From Jannaschia sp. S6380 (lineage in GTDB: Bacteria > Pseudomonadota > Alphaproteobacteria > Rhodobacterales > Rhodobacteraceae), in assembly GCF_023015695.1 (NCBI RefSeq), contig NZ_JALKAS010000001.1, positions 1,984,001 to 2,048,000 on the forward strand: 64,000 bases of DNA. Reading direction: 5' to 3'. Below the pieces are notes generated by a model. The model was not told the origin of the DNA. It searched no databases and worked only from the letters and a program-made list of their open reading frames with translations. Made by a program: the position numbers and the translations under genes. Shown one piece after another: positions 16,722 through 25,832 of the stretch; position 1 is the stretch's first letter; each line of letters begins with the position of its first letter.

Positions 16722-17662
16722 CACCACCCTCCCCACGGACCCAGCGCCGCCTCGGCCACGAAGACCGCGAAATGCGCGAACAGATAGACCAGCGAAAGCT
16801 TGAACATCGCCTTCTCGGCCGCGTGACCATCGGCGGCGCTCGCCGCGTCGTCGCGCCGCCAGACCGCCCAGGCCGCGCGCAGGAACAGCGCGTTCAGCAC
16901 CAGCGCCACCGCCAGCGTCAGCGGCCCGCCGATCGAGGACACGGACGTCGCAAGCGATACCACCACCAGCCCCACCGAATAGAGCAGCGCCTGGCGGCGC
17001 GTCGCGGCCCGGCCATGCGTGACCGTCAGCATCGGGATCCGCGCCGCGTGGTAGTCGAGCTTGACGAAAAGCGCGAGCGCCCAGAAATGCGGCGGCGTCC
17101 ACATGAAGATCAGCGCCACGAGCAGCCATGCCTCCAGCGGCGTGCCGCCCGTCGCCGCCGCCCAGCCGATCATCGGGGGGAAGGCGCCCGCCAGCCCGCC
17201 GATCACCGTGTTCCAGGACGTCGTGCGCTTCAGCCACATCGAATAGATCACGGCGTAGAAGAAGATCGTGAAGGCCAGCCAGCCGGCTGCGACCCAGTTC
17301 GCCGTCAGTCCCAGCATCACCACCGACACGCCCGACAGGAACAGGCCCAGCGCCAGCGCATCGCCCGGCGCCACCCGACCCGCGGGGATGGGCCGCTTGC
17401 GCGTGCGCTTCATCACCCGGTCGATATCGGCGTCGAACCACATGTTGAGCGCGCCCGACGCGCCCGCACCCAGCGCGATCCACAGGATCGACGTCGCGCC
17501 CAGGAACGGGTGCAGCCCGCCCGGTGCCACCAGCAGGCCCACAAGCGCCGTGAACACCGAAAGCGACATCAACCGCGGCTTGAGCAGCTGCCAATAGTCG
17601 CGCAGGCCCGCCTCGTCCGAGGCGGGCCGCTCCGTGGCGATATGCAGGCTGAGGTCGGTCAA
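16721..17662 (-). CDS. ctaB: Protohaem IX farnesyltransferase (haem O synthase)
   Basis: CtaB/CyoE (313 aa) is a polytopic UbiA-family prenyltransferase that adds farnesyl to haem b to make haem O, the precursor of haem a. The aspartate-rich prenyl site is NMWFDADIDRVMKRTRKRP. YTRCLKR-like Y..WLKRTTSWNTVIGGLAGAFPP follows. Eight to nine membrane helices are expected. The frame opens at TTG (17662), 4 bases after the ctaC stop; MTDLSLHIAT gives a sensible N-terminus. No better in-frame ATG exists before the first helix. Confidence 0.95.
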   Translation of the reverse strand: MTDLSLHIATERPASDEAGLRDYWQLLKPRLMSLSVFTALVGLLVAPGGLHPFLGATSILWIALGAGASGALNMWFDADIDRVMKRTRKRPIPAGRVAPGDALALGLFLSGVSVVMLGLTANWVAAGWLAFTIFFYAVIYSMWLKRTTSWNTVIGGLAGAFPPMIGWAAATGGTPLEAWLLVALIFMWTPPHFWALALFVKLDYHAARIPMLTVTHGRAATRRQALLYSVGLVVVSLATSVSSIGGPLTLAVALVLNALFLRAAWAVWRRDDAASAADGHAAEKAMFKLSLVYLFAHFAVFVAEAALGPWGGW

Positions 17663-17666
17663 ACGC

Positions 17667-18914
17667 TCACCAGGTCTCCAGCGCTTCGGCCTTCATGGCG
17701 GCCAGCCATTCGGCATAGGCCTCCTCGGACACGACCTTGACGGTGATCGGCATGTAGGCATGCGCGATGCCGCAAAGCTCCGAACACTGGCCGAAATACA
17801 CGCCTTCCTCGTCGGCGCGGAACCACAGCTGGGCCAGGCGCCCCGGGATGCCGTCCTGCTTCACGCCGAAGGACGGGATCGTCCAGGAGTGGATGACGTC
17901 GCCCCCGGTCACCTGCATCACGATGGTCTTGCCCACCGGCACCACGACCGACGTGTCCGTCGCCAGGCGGAAGTGATCCTCGGTATAGCCGGCCGCCTGA
18001 AGCTGGGCCAGGCTGTCCTCGGTCAGCAGGTTCCCGGTATCGGCGCCGATCATGTAGGACGCGAAGGTGATGCCGTCCTCCTCGGGGTACTCGTACTCCC
18101 AGAACCACTGGTAGCCGGTCACCTTGACCACAACATCGCCCTCGGGGATGCGCTGCTGGTCGAACAGGACCGGCAGGCTGAACGCGCCAATGGCGACCAG
18201 GATCAGGATCGGGACGACCGTCCAGGTCACTTCCAGCGGCGAGTTGTGGGTGAACTGCGCCGGGTTCGGGTTCGACCGGCGGTTGTAGCGAACGATCACC
18301 CAGGCGATCAAGCCGGTCACGAACAGCGCGATCACCGTGATCACGACCAGCAGGAACGCGTCCAGCCAGTGGATTTCGGCGGCGAGCGAGGTCGCGGCCG
18401 GCTGGAACCCGATACCGCCGTGCTGCGGCTCGCCGATGATCGGCAGCGGGCCGAAGATCTCGGCGGCGGTGCGGGCCTCGGCGACAGTCACGTCGACCGG
18501 CTCGGGATCGGGATTGCCGGCGTTGATGTCGGCCGCGTCCGCGGGCTGTTCCGTCAGCTCGGTGCCGTCCGGCAGCTCGGCGCCCTCGACCTCCTGCGCG
18601 CGGCGGACGTTCTCGTCGCCCGGCACGCCCGCCTCGCCCTCGGCCGGAACGGCCTCGTCGGTGGCCTCGGGGGTCACCGTCTCGACGGGCACGATAGTCA
18701 CTTCCGCCCCCTCGGCCGGCGTGGCGGCTTCGGCATCCTCGTCGACCAGCGGCACGGTCGTCGCATCGGGCGCGGTCACGACCTCCCCCTCGGTCAGGGG
18801 AACGGTCGTCGTGGCCCCGTCCTCGGCAATGTCGGCCTGCTGGGCGATCGCGCCGATCGCACCGATCGCGGTTGCGGCGACCAGCGCCAGGGCCTTCAGC
18901 GTGAGCATCTTCAT
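17667..18914 (-). CDS. ctaC: Cytochrome c oxidase subunit II with acidic N-terminal extension
   Basis: Subunit II (415 aa) carries the CuA centre that accepts electrons from cytochrome c. A signal peptide (residues 1-24, ending AIA) is followed by about 125 low-complexity residues rich in Glu, Asp, Ala, Thr, Val and Pro. That stretch has no lysine and only three arginines. The normal sequence begins at about residue 152 ([20 protein letters not shown]). Two membrane helices follow (about 185-210 and 228-250), then the cupredoxin domain with [25 protein letters not shown] and the CuA ligands in [15 protein letters not shown]. Paracoccus-type homologues lack the extension. It is the first gene of the operon. 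Confidence 0.95.
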   Translation of the reverse strand: MKMLTLKALALVAATAIGAIGAIAQQADIAEDGATTTVPLTEGEVVTAPDATTVPLVDEDAEAATPAEGAEVTIVPVETVTPEATDEAVPAEGEAGVPGDENVRRAQEVEGAELPDGTELTEQPADAADINAGNPDPEPVDVTVAEARTAAEIFGPLPIIGEPQHGGIGFQPAATSLAAEIHWLDAFLLVVITVIALFVTGLIAWVIVRYNRRSNPNPAQFTHNSPLEVTWTVVPILILVAIGAFSLPVLFDQQRIPEGDVVVKVTGYQWFWEYEYPEEDGITFASYMIGADTGNLLTEDSLAQLQAAGYTEDHFRLATDTSVVVPVGKTIVMQVTGGDVIHSWTIPSFGVKQDGIPGRLAQLWFRADEEGVYFGQCSELCGIAHAYMPITVKVVSEEAYAEWLAAMKAEALETW

Positions 18915-19335
18915 GGGCACATGTCCTGTCTTCGTCCTGGCGGGTGCGAGCGCGCGGCGCGCCTCGCCCGTCGCGTCCTGCGCGGGTAAGACCATATCTG
19001 CGACGGACTCCGCAAGGCCCCGGTGGCCCTGTGTCGCACCCGCCGCACCGCGCATCCAGATCGGCCCTGGGCAGCCTTCCCGCGCCTTGCCGGTCGGGCG
19101 CGGCCGCATCGTGATGCGCCGGACGTCTGCACGGGGGGTGCACGGGGGGTGCACGTGGGGTGCACAGCGGATTTCCGCGCGCCGCCGGGCCACGGATCCG
19201 CGAAACCCGACCGGGCGTGAACGATCCGTTCAGACAGGTTGACGAATCCCCGGTGCGGAAAATCCGGCGCCGCCTCTGGGGTCGGGCCACATTTGCGCCT
19301 ATGTCATGCCCCAGCCGATCCTTCAGGAGTGCGTC
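18915..19335. other. 421-base gap between divergent ctaC and tldD
   Basis: No gene is supported here. The gap must hold the divergent promoters of the cytochrome oxidase operon and of tldD. TTGACG at 19239 is a possible -35 for tldD, but no good -10 follows. A G-rich 11-bp tandem repeat lies at 19129-19165. CAGGAGT at 19324 is the tldD ribosome site. The ctaC frame stays open through part of this region, but no family similarity or signal peptide supports an earlier start. Confidence 0.6.
19129..19165 (+). repeat. 11-bp tandem repeat, 3.4 copies
   Basis: Three units of GCACGGGGGGT (the third with one T for G) and a partial GCAC run from 19129 to 19165. Each unit carries a run of 4-6 Gs. Each junction forms GTGCAC, a 6-bp palindrome repeated every 11 bp, about one helical turn. 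It may be a protein-binding array for the ctaC or tldD promoter, or simple slippage. Confidence 0.7.
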
Positions 19336-20757
19336 ATGTCCCAGGCCCCCTTCCGCCCCTTCGAGACGATGCTCGACCGCGACGCCGCGCTCGCGGTGCT
19401 GCGCGACACGCTGGCCGGGGCCGACGACGGCGAACTGTTCCTGGAGCGCCGCCGCTCCGAGGTGGTGGTCTTCGATGACGGACGGGTCAAGACCGCCAGC
19501 TACGATGCCTCCGAAGGGTTCGGCCTGCGCGCGGTGCTGGGCGAGACCGCGGGCTACGCCCATTCGACCGAAATCGCCGAAAGCGCCCTGCGCCGCGCGG
19601 CCGAGACCGCGCGGCTGGCCGTGGGCGACGGCGGCGGCACGCTGGCCCCGGGGCCCGCGAACACGAACCGGCGCCTGTACGGCGACGACGATCCGATCGC
19701 GGGGCTGGCCTTCACCGTCAAGCTCGACATGCTGCGCGAGGTCGACGCCTTCGCCCGCGACCTCGACCCGCGCGTCGTGCAGGTCTCGGCCTCGGTCGGC
19801 GCCCATCTGCAGGAGGTGGAGATCCTGCGGCCCGAGGGCCTCTCGGTCGCCGATGCGCGTCCGATGGTCCGCCTTTCCGTATCGGTCATCGTCGAGGAGA
19901 ACGGCCGCCGCGAATCCGGCAGTGCCGGCGGCGGCGGCCGCATCGGCCTGACCGACCTGATGAGGCCGGAACACTGGCAAGACGTCGCGCGCGAGGCCCT
20001 GCGCATCGCCGTCGTGAACCTTTCATCGGTGCCCGCCCCCGCGGGCGTGATGGACGTGGCCCTCGGTGCCGGCTGGCCCGGAATCCTGCTGCACGAGGCG
20101 GTGGGCCACGGGCTGGAAGGCGACTTCAACCGCAAGAACCAGTCCGCCTTCGCCGGCCTGCTGGGCCAGCGCGTCGCGGCGCCGGGCGTCACCGTCCTGG
20201 ACGACGGCACGATCCCCGACCGGCGCGGCTCCCTCACCGTCGACGACGAGGGCACGCCGTCGGCGCGCAACACCCTGATCGAGGACGGCATCCTGGTGGG
20301 CTACATGCAGGATCGCCAGAACGCCCGCCTGATGGGTGTCGCGCCCACGGGCAACGGGCGGCGCGAAAGCTATGCCCACGCGCCGATGCCGCGCATGACC
20401 AACACCTACATGCTGGGCGGCGACGTGGCGCCGGGCGACATCGTGGCCGACGTGAAGGACGGCATCTACGCCGTGGGTTTCGGCGGCGGACAGGTCGACA
20501 TCACCAACGGCAAGTTCGTCTTCTCCTGCACCGAGGCCTACCGCGTGAAGGACGGTGTCGTCGGCGCCCCCGTGAAGGGCGCGACCCTCATCGGCGACGG
20601 GGCGACGGCGCTGACCAACATCCGGGCGACCGGCAACGACATGACGCTCGACCCGGGCATGGGCAATTGCGGCAAGGCCGGCCAGTGGGTGCCGGTCGGC
20701 GTGGGCCAGCCGACGCTCCTGATCGGCGGTCTGACGGTCGGCGGCTCGGCGACCTGA
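19336..20757 (+). CDS. tldD: Metalloprotease TldD
   Basis: TldD (473 aa) is the zinc-bearing half of the TldD/TldE protease, which trims modified peptides and removes leader peptides in some systems. The metal motif is HEAVGHGLEGD (HExxxH). The N-terminal domain has FLERRRSEVVVFDDGRVKTAS. C-terminal landmarks are SYAHAPMPRMTNTYML and GNCGKAGQWVPVGVGQP. I chose the ATG at 19336, preceded by AGGAG at the usual distance; an ATG at 19306 would add ten unconserved residues. The partner tldE/pmbA is not in this window. Confidence 0.96.
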   Translation: MSQAPFRPFETMLDRDAALAVLRDTLAGADDGELFLERRRSEVVVFDDGRVKTASYDASEGFGLRAVLGETAGYAHSTEIAESALRRAAETARLAVGDGGGTLAPGPANTNRRLYGDDDPIAGLAFTVKLDMLREVDAFARDLDPRVVQVSASVGAHLQEVEILRPEGLSVADARPMVRLSVSVIVEENGRRESGSAGGGGRIGLTDLMRPEHWQDVAREALRIAVVNLSSVPAPAGVMDVALGAGWPGILLHEAVGHGLEGDFNRKNQSAFAGLLGQRVAAPGVTVLDDGTIPDRRGSLTVDDEGTPSARNTLIEDGILVGYMQDRQNARLMGVAPTGNGRRESYAHAPMPRMTNTYMLGGDVAPGDIVADVKDGIYAVGFGGGQVDITNGKFVFSCTEAYRVKDGVVGAPVKGATLIGDGATALTNIRATGNDMTLDPGMGNCGKAGQWVPVGVGQPTLLIGGLTVGGSAT

Positions 20758-20796
20758 GACACGCCGTTAACCGAATCTCAACTCTCGGCTCGCCAG

Positions 20797-21999
20797 ATGC
20801 GGGCCATGGACCACGCCCTTCCCGACGTTCCCCTCCCCCTTCCCGACGGCCTGGCCGAAGCCCCGCCGCCCCCGTTCCTCGACGCCCCATCGCAGGAGGA
20901 GCTGTTCGCCCGGCTGCGCCTCGCGCGGTCCCGGCGGGTCGGTCCGGTCACCTGGCGCCGCCTCCTGGCCGAACATGGCGACGCGCAGGCGGCCCTCGCG
21001 GCCCTGCCGGACATCGCACGGGCCGCGGGCGACGACGGCTATGACTGCGCCCCCGAAGCCGCCATCCGGGCCGAGATCCGCGCGGCGCGAAAGAACGGCG
21101 CGCGGCTGCTGACGCTGGGCACGCCGGGCTATCCTGCGCGGTTGACCGATGTGGTTGACGCGCCTCCGGTCCTCTGGGCGCAGGGCGATCCGGCGCTGGC
21201 GGCGCGGCCCTGCGTGGCCGTGGTCGGCACGCGCAATGCGTCTTCCCTGGCGCTGCGCATGGCGCGTGCGCTCGGTCGCGAACTGGCGGCCAGCGGGGTC
21301 GTCGTGGTGTCGGGCCTGGCGCGCGGCGTCGACGCGGTCGCGCACGACGCGGCGCTGTCCGGCGGCACGATCGCCGTGCATGCCGGCGGCCTCGACCGCG
21401 TCTACCCCGAGGAGAACGCCGAACTGGCCGCCCGCATCGCCGCCGAGGGCTGCGCGCTGTCCGAACGTCCCTTCGGCCTGGTCCCGCGGGCCCGCGATTT
21501 CCCCCGACGCAACCGCATCGTGTCGGGAACGGCCATGGCCGTCGTCGTGGTCGAGGCGGCGGCGAAGTCCGGCTCCATGATCACCGCGCGCGACGCGCTC
21601 GACCAGGGGCGCGAGGTGATGGCCGTGCCGGGCCACCCCTTCGACGGTCGCGCCTCGGGCTGCAACCTGCTGCTGCGCGATGGGGCGACGCTGGTGCGCG
21701 GGGTCGACGACATCCTGGAGATGCTGGCGGGGATGGAACCTGCGGGCATGCCGCATCCCGCAAAGCCCGCGCCGCGGGATCCGGCGCCCGAACCGGCACC
21801 GCCCCCGCAGGCGCCGGATGCCCTGCGCGACGGCATCCTGGCGCTCCTCTCGCCCGTGCCGGTGCCCGAAGACCAACTGCTCCGCGATCTCTCGTCGCGG
21901 GGGGGCGTGGCGGCCCCCGCACTTGCCGCGCAACTCTCCGAGCTGGAGCTTGCCGGCCTCGTCGCGCGGCGGCCGGGCGGCGGCCTCGTCCGCCTGTGA
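20797..21999 (+). CDS. dprA: DNA-processing protein DprA
   Basis: DprA/Smf (400 aa) binds incoming single-stranded DNA in natural transformation and loads RecA. The order is an N-terminal helical region, the Rossmann-like core (AVVGTRNASSLALRMARALG, VVSGLARGVDAVAHDAAL, GGLDRVYPEENAEL, RNRIVSGTAMAVVVVEAAAKSGSM), a proline-rich linker (residues about 310-335) and a C-terminal winged-helix DprA domain. The start may be the ATG at 20797 or at 20806; no clear ribosome site decides. Other competence genes are not seen here. It is followed by topA, a pairing frequent in alphaproteobacteria. Confidence 0.95.
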   Translation: MRAMDHALPDVPLPLPDGLAEAPPPPFLDAPSQEELFARLRLARSRRVGPVTWRRLLAEHGDAQAALAALPDIARAAGDDGYDCAPEAAIRAEIRAARKNGARLLTLGTPGYPARLTDVVDAPPVLWAQGDPALAARPCVAVVGTRNASSLALRMARALGRELAASGVVVVSGLARGVDAVAHDAALSGGTIAVHAGGLDRVYPEENAELAARIAAEGCALSERPFGLVPRARDFPRRNRIVSGTAMAVVVVEAAAKSGSMITARDALDQGREVMAVPGHPFDGRASGCNLLLRDGATLVRGVDDILEMLAGMEPAGMPHPAKPAPRDPAPEPAPPPQAPDALRDGILALLSPVPVPEDQLLRDLSSRGGVAAPALAAQLSELELAGLVARRPGGGLVRL

Positions 22000-22006
22000 C
22001 GGCGGC

Positions 22007-22027
22007 CCGCCGCGTGCCCCGCGGCGG
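22007..22027 (+). terminator. Hairpin between dprA and topA
   Basis: CCGCCGCG (22007-22014) pairs perfectly with CGCGGCGG (22020-22027) over a 5-base loop, 8 bases after the dprA stop codon. It has no T-run, so it would be at best a factor-dependent terminator or an mRNA 3' end stabiliser. Confidence 0.35.
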
Positions 22028-22029
22028 CA

Positions 22030-22059
22030 TTGACAATCCCCGGGCGACGCCCACATGGT
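22030..22059 (+). promoter_or_regulatory. Candidate topA promoter
   Basis: A perfect -35 hexamer TTGACA (22030-22035) is followed after 18 bases by CATGGT (22054-22059), a weak -10. It lies 75 bases upstream of the topA ATG, directly after a hairpin behind dprA. Strong -35 with degenerate -10 is usual for alphaproteobacterial housekeeping promoters. Confidence 0.4.
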
Positions 22060-22134
22060 CCCCGGCCCAAGGGGACGGGCCCGCCTTGCCTGCCTGACCG
22101 ACCCCGCCGATCGAACAGCCCCGAGGTCCCGCCC

Positions 22135-24771
22135 ATGCCCGTCGTCGTCGTCGAATCCCCGGCCAAGGCCAAGACCATCAACGGCTATCTGGGCAAAGAC
22201 TACACCGTGCTGGCCAGCTACGGACATGTCCGCGACCTCGTGGGCAAGGACGGCAGCGTCGACACCGAGAACGGGTTCGACATGACCTGGGAGGTTCCGT
22301 CGGATTCGAAGAAGCGGATCAAGGACATCGCCGACGCACTGGCCGACGATCCGAACCTGATCCTGGCCACCGACCCGGACCGCGAGGGCGAGGCGATCAG
22401 CTGGCACCTGCAGGAGGCCCTGCTGAACCGCCGGGGCGTCAAGAAGGATATGCCCGTCAGCCGGGTGGCCTTCAACGCCATCACCAAGAAGGCGGTGCAG
22501 GAGGCCATCGCCAACCCGCGCGAGATCGACACCCCGCTCGTCCACGCCTACCTGGCGCGGCGTGCGCTGGACTACCTGGTCGGGTTCAACCTGTCGCCGG
22601 TCCTTTGGCGCAAGCTGCCTGGGGCGAAATCCGCCGGGCGCGTCCAGTCCGTCTGCCTGCGCCTGGTGGTCGAACGCGAAATGGAGATCGAGGCCTTCGA
22701 TCCGCGCGAGTACTGGTCCGTCCGCGCCATGCTGGAGACGCCGCGCGGCCAGACCTTCGAGGCCCGGCTGGTCGCGCTGGCCGGCAAGAAGCTGGACCGG
22801 TTCGACCTGGCGGACGCCACCCAGGCGGAACTCGCCGTTCAGGCCGTCGAAAGCCGCACGCTATCGGTCGCTTCGGTCGAGGCGAAGCCCGGCACCCGCA
22901 ACCCCAGCCCACCCTTCATGACCTCCACCCTGCAGCAGGAGGCCAGCCGCAAGTTCGGCATGGGCGCCAAGGCCTGCATGTCGACGGCGCAGCGTCTCTA
23001 TGAACAGGGTCACATCACCTACATGCGGACCGACGGGATCGACATGGCGCCCGAGGCCGTTCACGCCGCGCGCGACGCCATCGCCGACCGCTACGGGCCC
23101 GACTACGTGCCCGCCGAGGCGCGGATGTACAAGAACAAGGCCAAGAACGCGCAGGAGGCGCATGAGTGCATCCGGCCCACGGACATGACCCGCGCCGCCG
23201 ACGACCTGCGTTTGGAGAAGGACCAGAACCAGATCTACGACCTGATCTGGAAGCGCACGCTGGCCAGCCAGATGGCCGCCGCCAAACTGGAGCGCACGAC
23301 CGTCACGATCCGCGACCGCGACACCCAGGTGGAGTTGCGCGCGACCGGGCAGGTCGTCGTCTTCGACGGGTTCATGAAGGTCTATACCGAAGGGCGCGAC
23401 GACGAGGAGGCGACGGGCGACGACAAGCGCCTGCCCGCCATCCACGAGGGCGACGCGGCCAAGAAGGTCGCGGCCTACGAAGGCGAGACTTCGGACAATG
23501 CCCTGATCCGTGCGCCGTCGAACGCCGTTCTGGGCCAGCAGCATTTCACCCAGCCCCCGCCCCGCTATACCGAGGCCACGCTGGTCAAGCGGATGGAGGA
23601 GCTGGGGATCGGGCGGCCCTCGACCTATGCCTCGATCCTGTCGACGATCGTGGACCGCGGCTATGTCCGCAAGGAGGGCAACCGCCTCTTCCCCGAGGAT
23701 CAGGGCCGGCTGGTGACGGCGTTCCTGTCGAACTACTTCCGCCGTTATGTCGGCTATGATTTCACCGCCGCGCTGGAGCAGGAGCTCGACGAGGTCTCGG
23801 CCGGCGAGAAGGACTACAAGGACGTGCTGGACAGGTTCTGGCGCGATTTCTCGGCGGCGATCGGCGAGACGTCTGAGCTGCGCATCGGCGAGGTTCTCGA
23901 CAAGATCAACGAGGTGCTGGAGCCGCACCTGTTCCCCGACCCGGGCGACGGCGGCGACCCGCGCCTGTGTCCCAATTGCGGTCAGGGCCGGCTGTCGATG
24001 CGCACCGCGCGGTCGGGCGGCGCGTTCATCGGCTGCTCGAACTACCCCGAATGCCGCTATACTCGTCCGTTCGGCCCTCCGGGGATGGAGGGCGAACAGG
24101 CGGGCACCGAGCGGATGCTGGGGATCGAGCCGGAAAGCGGGCTGGAGGTCTGGCTGAAATCCGGCCGGTTCGGCCCCTATGTCCAGCTGGGCGAAGTTAC
24201 CGACGAGAACCCCAAGCCCAAGCGGTCGAGCCTGCCCAAGGCCTGGGCTCCCGATGCGCTGGACCTCGACCGCGCGCTGCAACTGCTGTCGCTGCCCCGT
24301 CATGTCGGCATCCATCCCGAGGACGGCGCCGACATCGAGACCAATCTCGGGCGGTACGGGCCTTATGTACGCTGGAACAAGGTCTATGCGAACCTTCCCG
24401 AGGAGGAGGAGATCTTCACCCTCGGGATCAATCGCGCCGTCGATCTGCTGGCCGAGAAGCTGGCCAAGCGCGGTGGCGGGCGGCAGGCGGCCAAGCCCTT
24501 GCGCGAACTGGGTGAACACCCCGAAAGCGGCGGTCCCGTCAACGTGATGGAGGGGCGCTATGGGCCCTACGTGAAGTGGGAGAAGGTGAACGCCACCCTG
24601 CCCAAGGACGTGACGCCCGAGGATGTGACGATGGCGCAGGCGGTCGACCTGATCGCGGCCAAGGCGGCGAAGTCGCCGAAGCGGAAGGCGGCCGCGAAAA
24701 AGCCCACCGCGAAGAAAGCCCCCGCCAAGAAGGCAGCCACGACGAAAGCTGCCGCGAAGAAAGCCGGCTGA
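22135..24771 (+). CDS. topA: DNA topoisomerase I
   Basis: TopA (878 aa) relaxes negative supercoils through a 5'-phosphotyrosine intermediate. The TOPRIM domain begins at once (VVVESPAKAKTINGYLG, then ATDPDREGEAISWHL). The catalytic tyrosine is Tyr296 in HITYMRTDG. One C4 zinc finger (CPNCGQGRLSM to CSNYPECRY) is followed by repeated topo_C-type modules (KSGRFGPYVQLGE, LGRYGPYVRWNK, EGRYGPYVKWEK). The last 35 or so residues are a lysine- and alanine-rich histone H1-like tail. The ATG at 22135 begins MPVVVVESPAKAK, exactly as the family; the frame is open further upstream but unconserved. Confidence 0.98.
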   Translation: MPVVVVESPAKAKTINGYLGKDYTVLASYGHVRDLVGKDGSVDTENGFDMTWEVPSDSKKRIKDIADALADDPNLILATDPDREGEAISWHLQEALLNRRGVKKDMPVSRVAFNAITKKAVQEAIANPREIDTPLVHAYLARRALDYLVGFNLSPVLWRKLPGAKSAGRVQSVCLRLVVEREMEIEAFDPREYWSVRAMLETPRGQTFEARLVALAGKKLDRFDLADATQAELAVQAVESRTLSVASVEAKPGTRNPSPPFMTSTLQQEASRKFGMGAKACMSTAQRLYEQGHITYMRTDGIDMAPEAVHAARDAIADRYGPDYVPAEARMYKNKAKNAQEAHECIRPTDMTRAADDLRLEKDQNQIYDLIWKRTLASQMAAAKLERTTVTIRDRDTQVELRATGQVVVFDGFMKVYTEGRDDEEATGDDKRLPAIHEGDAAKKVAAYEGETSDNALIRAPSNAVLGQQHFTQPPPRYTEATLVKRMEELGIGRPSTYASILSTIVDRGYVRKEGNRLFPEDQGRLVTAFLSNYFRRYVGYDFTAALEQELDEVSAGEKDYKDVLDRFWRDFSAAIGETSELRIGEVLDKINEVLEPHLFPDPGDGGDPRLCPNCGQGRLSMRTARSGGAFIGCSNYPECRYTRPFGPPGMEGEQAGTERMLGIEPESGLEVWLKSGRFGPYVQLGEVTDENPKPKRSSLPKAWAPDALDLDRALQLLSLPRHVGIHPEDGADIETNLGRYGPYVRWNKVYANLPEEEEIFTLGINRAVDLLAEKLAKRGGGRQAAKPLRELGEHPESGGPVNVMEGRYGPYVKWEKVNATLPKDVTPEDVTMAQAVDLIAAKAAKSPKRKAAAKKPTAKKAPAKKAATTKAAAKKAG

Positions 24772-24829
24772 CGGCCGCGCCACGTATCGGCGGCAAACGG
24801 CCGCCGGGCCCCCGCCATCTCGGATCGCG

Positions 24830-24859
24830 CGGACCGGTCGCGAACAAATCGGACCGGTC
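24830..24859. promoter_or_regulatory. Twin palindromic sites upstream of the lipid kinase gene
   Basis: CGGACCGGTC occurs twice, at 24830-24839 and 24850-24859, exactly 20 bases (two helical turns) apart. Each copy contains the perfect 8-bp palindrome GACCGGTC. The pair ends 34 bases before the ATG at 24894. Paired sites on the same helix face suggest an operator for a dimeric regulator, but the binding protein is unknown. Confidence 0.4.
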
Positions 24860-24893
24860 ACGCGTTCGTCCCTGACGGAACACAGGGGCCGAG

Positions 24894-25832
24894 ATGAACA
24901 TGCAGCGATCCGAACGGGTGGCCGCCACCACGGCCGCCGCCCCCGACATCTGCGTGATCCTGAACCCCGGGTCCGGCCGGCGGAAACGGCAGGCCCGCCG
25001 GGCGCTGCGGTCGGCCATGGACCGGCATCCGGGTCGCTTCGCGTTGCGCATCGTCCGGCGCGGCCGGAAGCTGCCGGATGTGGCCGAACGCGTGGCGGCC
25101 GAAGGGTTCCGCGTGCTGGTGGCCGCCGGTGGGGACGGGACCGTCGGCGCGATGGCGACGGTGGCCCATCGCCACGGCCTGATCCTCGGCGTGATCCCGA
25201 TGGGGACATTTAATTTTTTCGCCCGCGGCCTCGGCCTGCCCGAGGACCTTGATGCCGCGATCGACCTGCTCGTCGCGGGGCCCACGCGAAAGGTCAGCCC
25301 GGGCGAGGTGAACGGCGCGCTTTTCCTCAACAATGCAAGCCTCGGCCTCTATCCCGCGATTCTGGCACAGCGCGAGGGCACCTATCGGCGCTGGGGGCGG
25401 TCACGGCTCGCGGCGCACTGGTCGGTGATCGTGACCTTCACGCGGTTCCACCGGCCGCTGTCGCTGCGCGTCACGATCGATGGCCGGGAGGTCCGGCGCC
25501 GCACGCCCCTCGCCTTCGTTGCGCGCAGCGCCTATCAATTGCGGACCTTCGGCCTCGCCGGCGAAGCGGATGCCGATGCAGATCGTTTCGCACTGTTCCT
25601 CGCGCCGGACACGTCGCGCTGGGGCCTGTTTCTGTTCGCCGTGCGCCTGGCGTGGCGTTCGATGAAGCCGGGGCGGGATTTCGACTACTTCACCGGATCG
25701 CGGATCGACATCGAGACCGACAGCCCCCGCCGCCTCGTCGCGCGCGATGGCGAACGGGCGAAGATGCGCTCGCCGTTCCGCTTCAGGGTGCTCAGGGACG
25801 GGCTGACCGTGATCGCGCCGGAGCGGGCCTGA
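24894..25832 (+). CDS. Diacylglycerol/lipid kinase family protein
   Basis: This 312-residue protein has the YegS/LCB5/DagK catalytic domain that phosphorylates lipid hydroxyls with ATP. ICVILNPGSGRRKRQAR (residues about 20-36) and the nucleotide motif VLVAAGGDGTVGAMA (about 76-90) are intact, followed by GVIPMGTFNFFARGLGLP. The usual GTxNDFAR is here GTFNFFARG, a variant seen in several DagK-like proteins. The lipid acceptor is unknown. Its stop overlaps the ATG of the metallophosphoesterase gene (TGATG), so the two are made together. Confidence 0.9.
   Translation: MNMQRSERVAATTAAAPDICVILNPGSGRRKRQARRALRSAMDRHPGRFALRIVRRGRKLPDVAERVAAEGFRVLVAAGGDGTVGAMATVAHRHGLILGVIPMGTFNFFARGLGLPEDLDAAIDLLVAGPTRKVSPGEVNGALFLNNASLGLYPAILAQREGTYRRWGRSRLAAHWSVIVTFTRFHRPLSLRVTIDGREVRRRTPLAFVARSAYQLRTFGLAGEADADADRFALFLAPDTSRWGLFLFAVRLAWRSMKPGRDFDYFTGSRIDIETDSPRRLVARDGERAKMRSPFRFRVLRDGLTVIAPERA

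Noticed and set aside
19129..19165. Tandem repeat considered as a CRISPR array
   Set aside because: Units are 11 bp and contiguous, without spacers, and no cas genes are present.
18915..19193. A longer N-terminus for cytochrome oxidase subunit II
   Set aside because: The frame is open, but the signal peptide starts exactly at the ATG at 18914, and the upstream residues are basic and unconserved in type.
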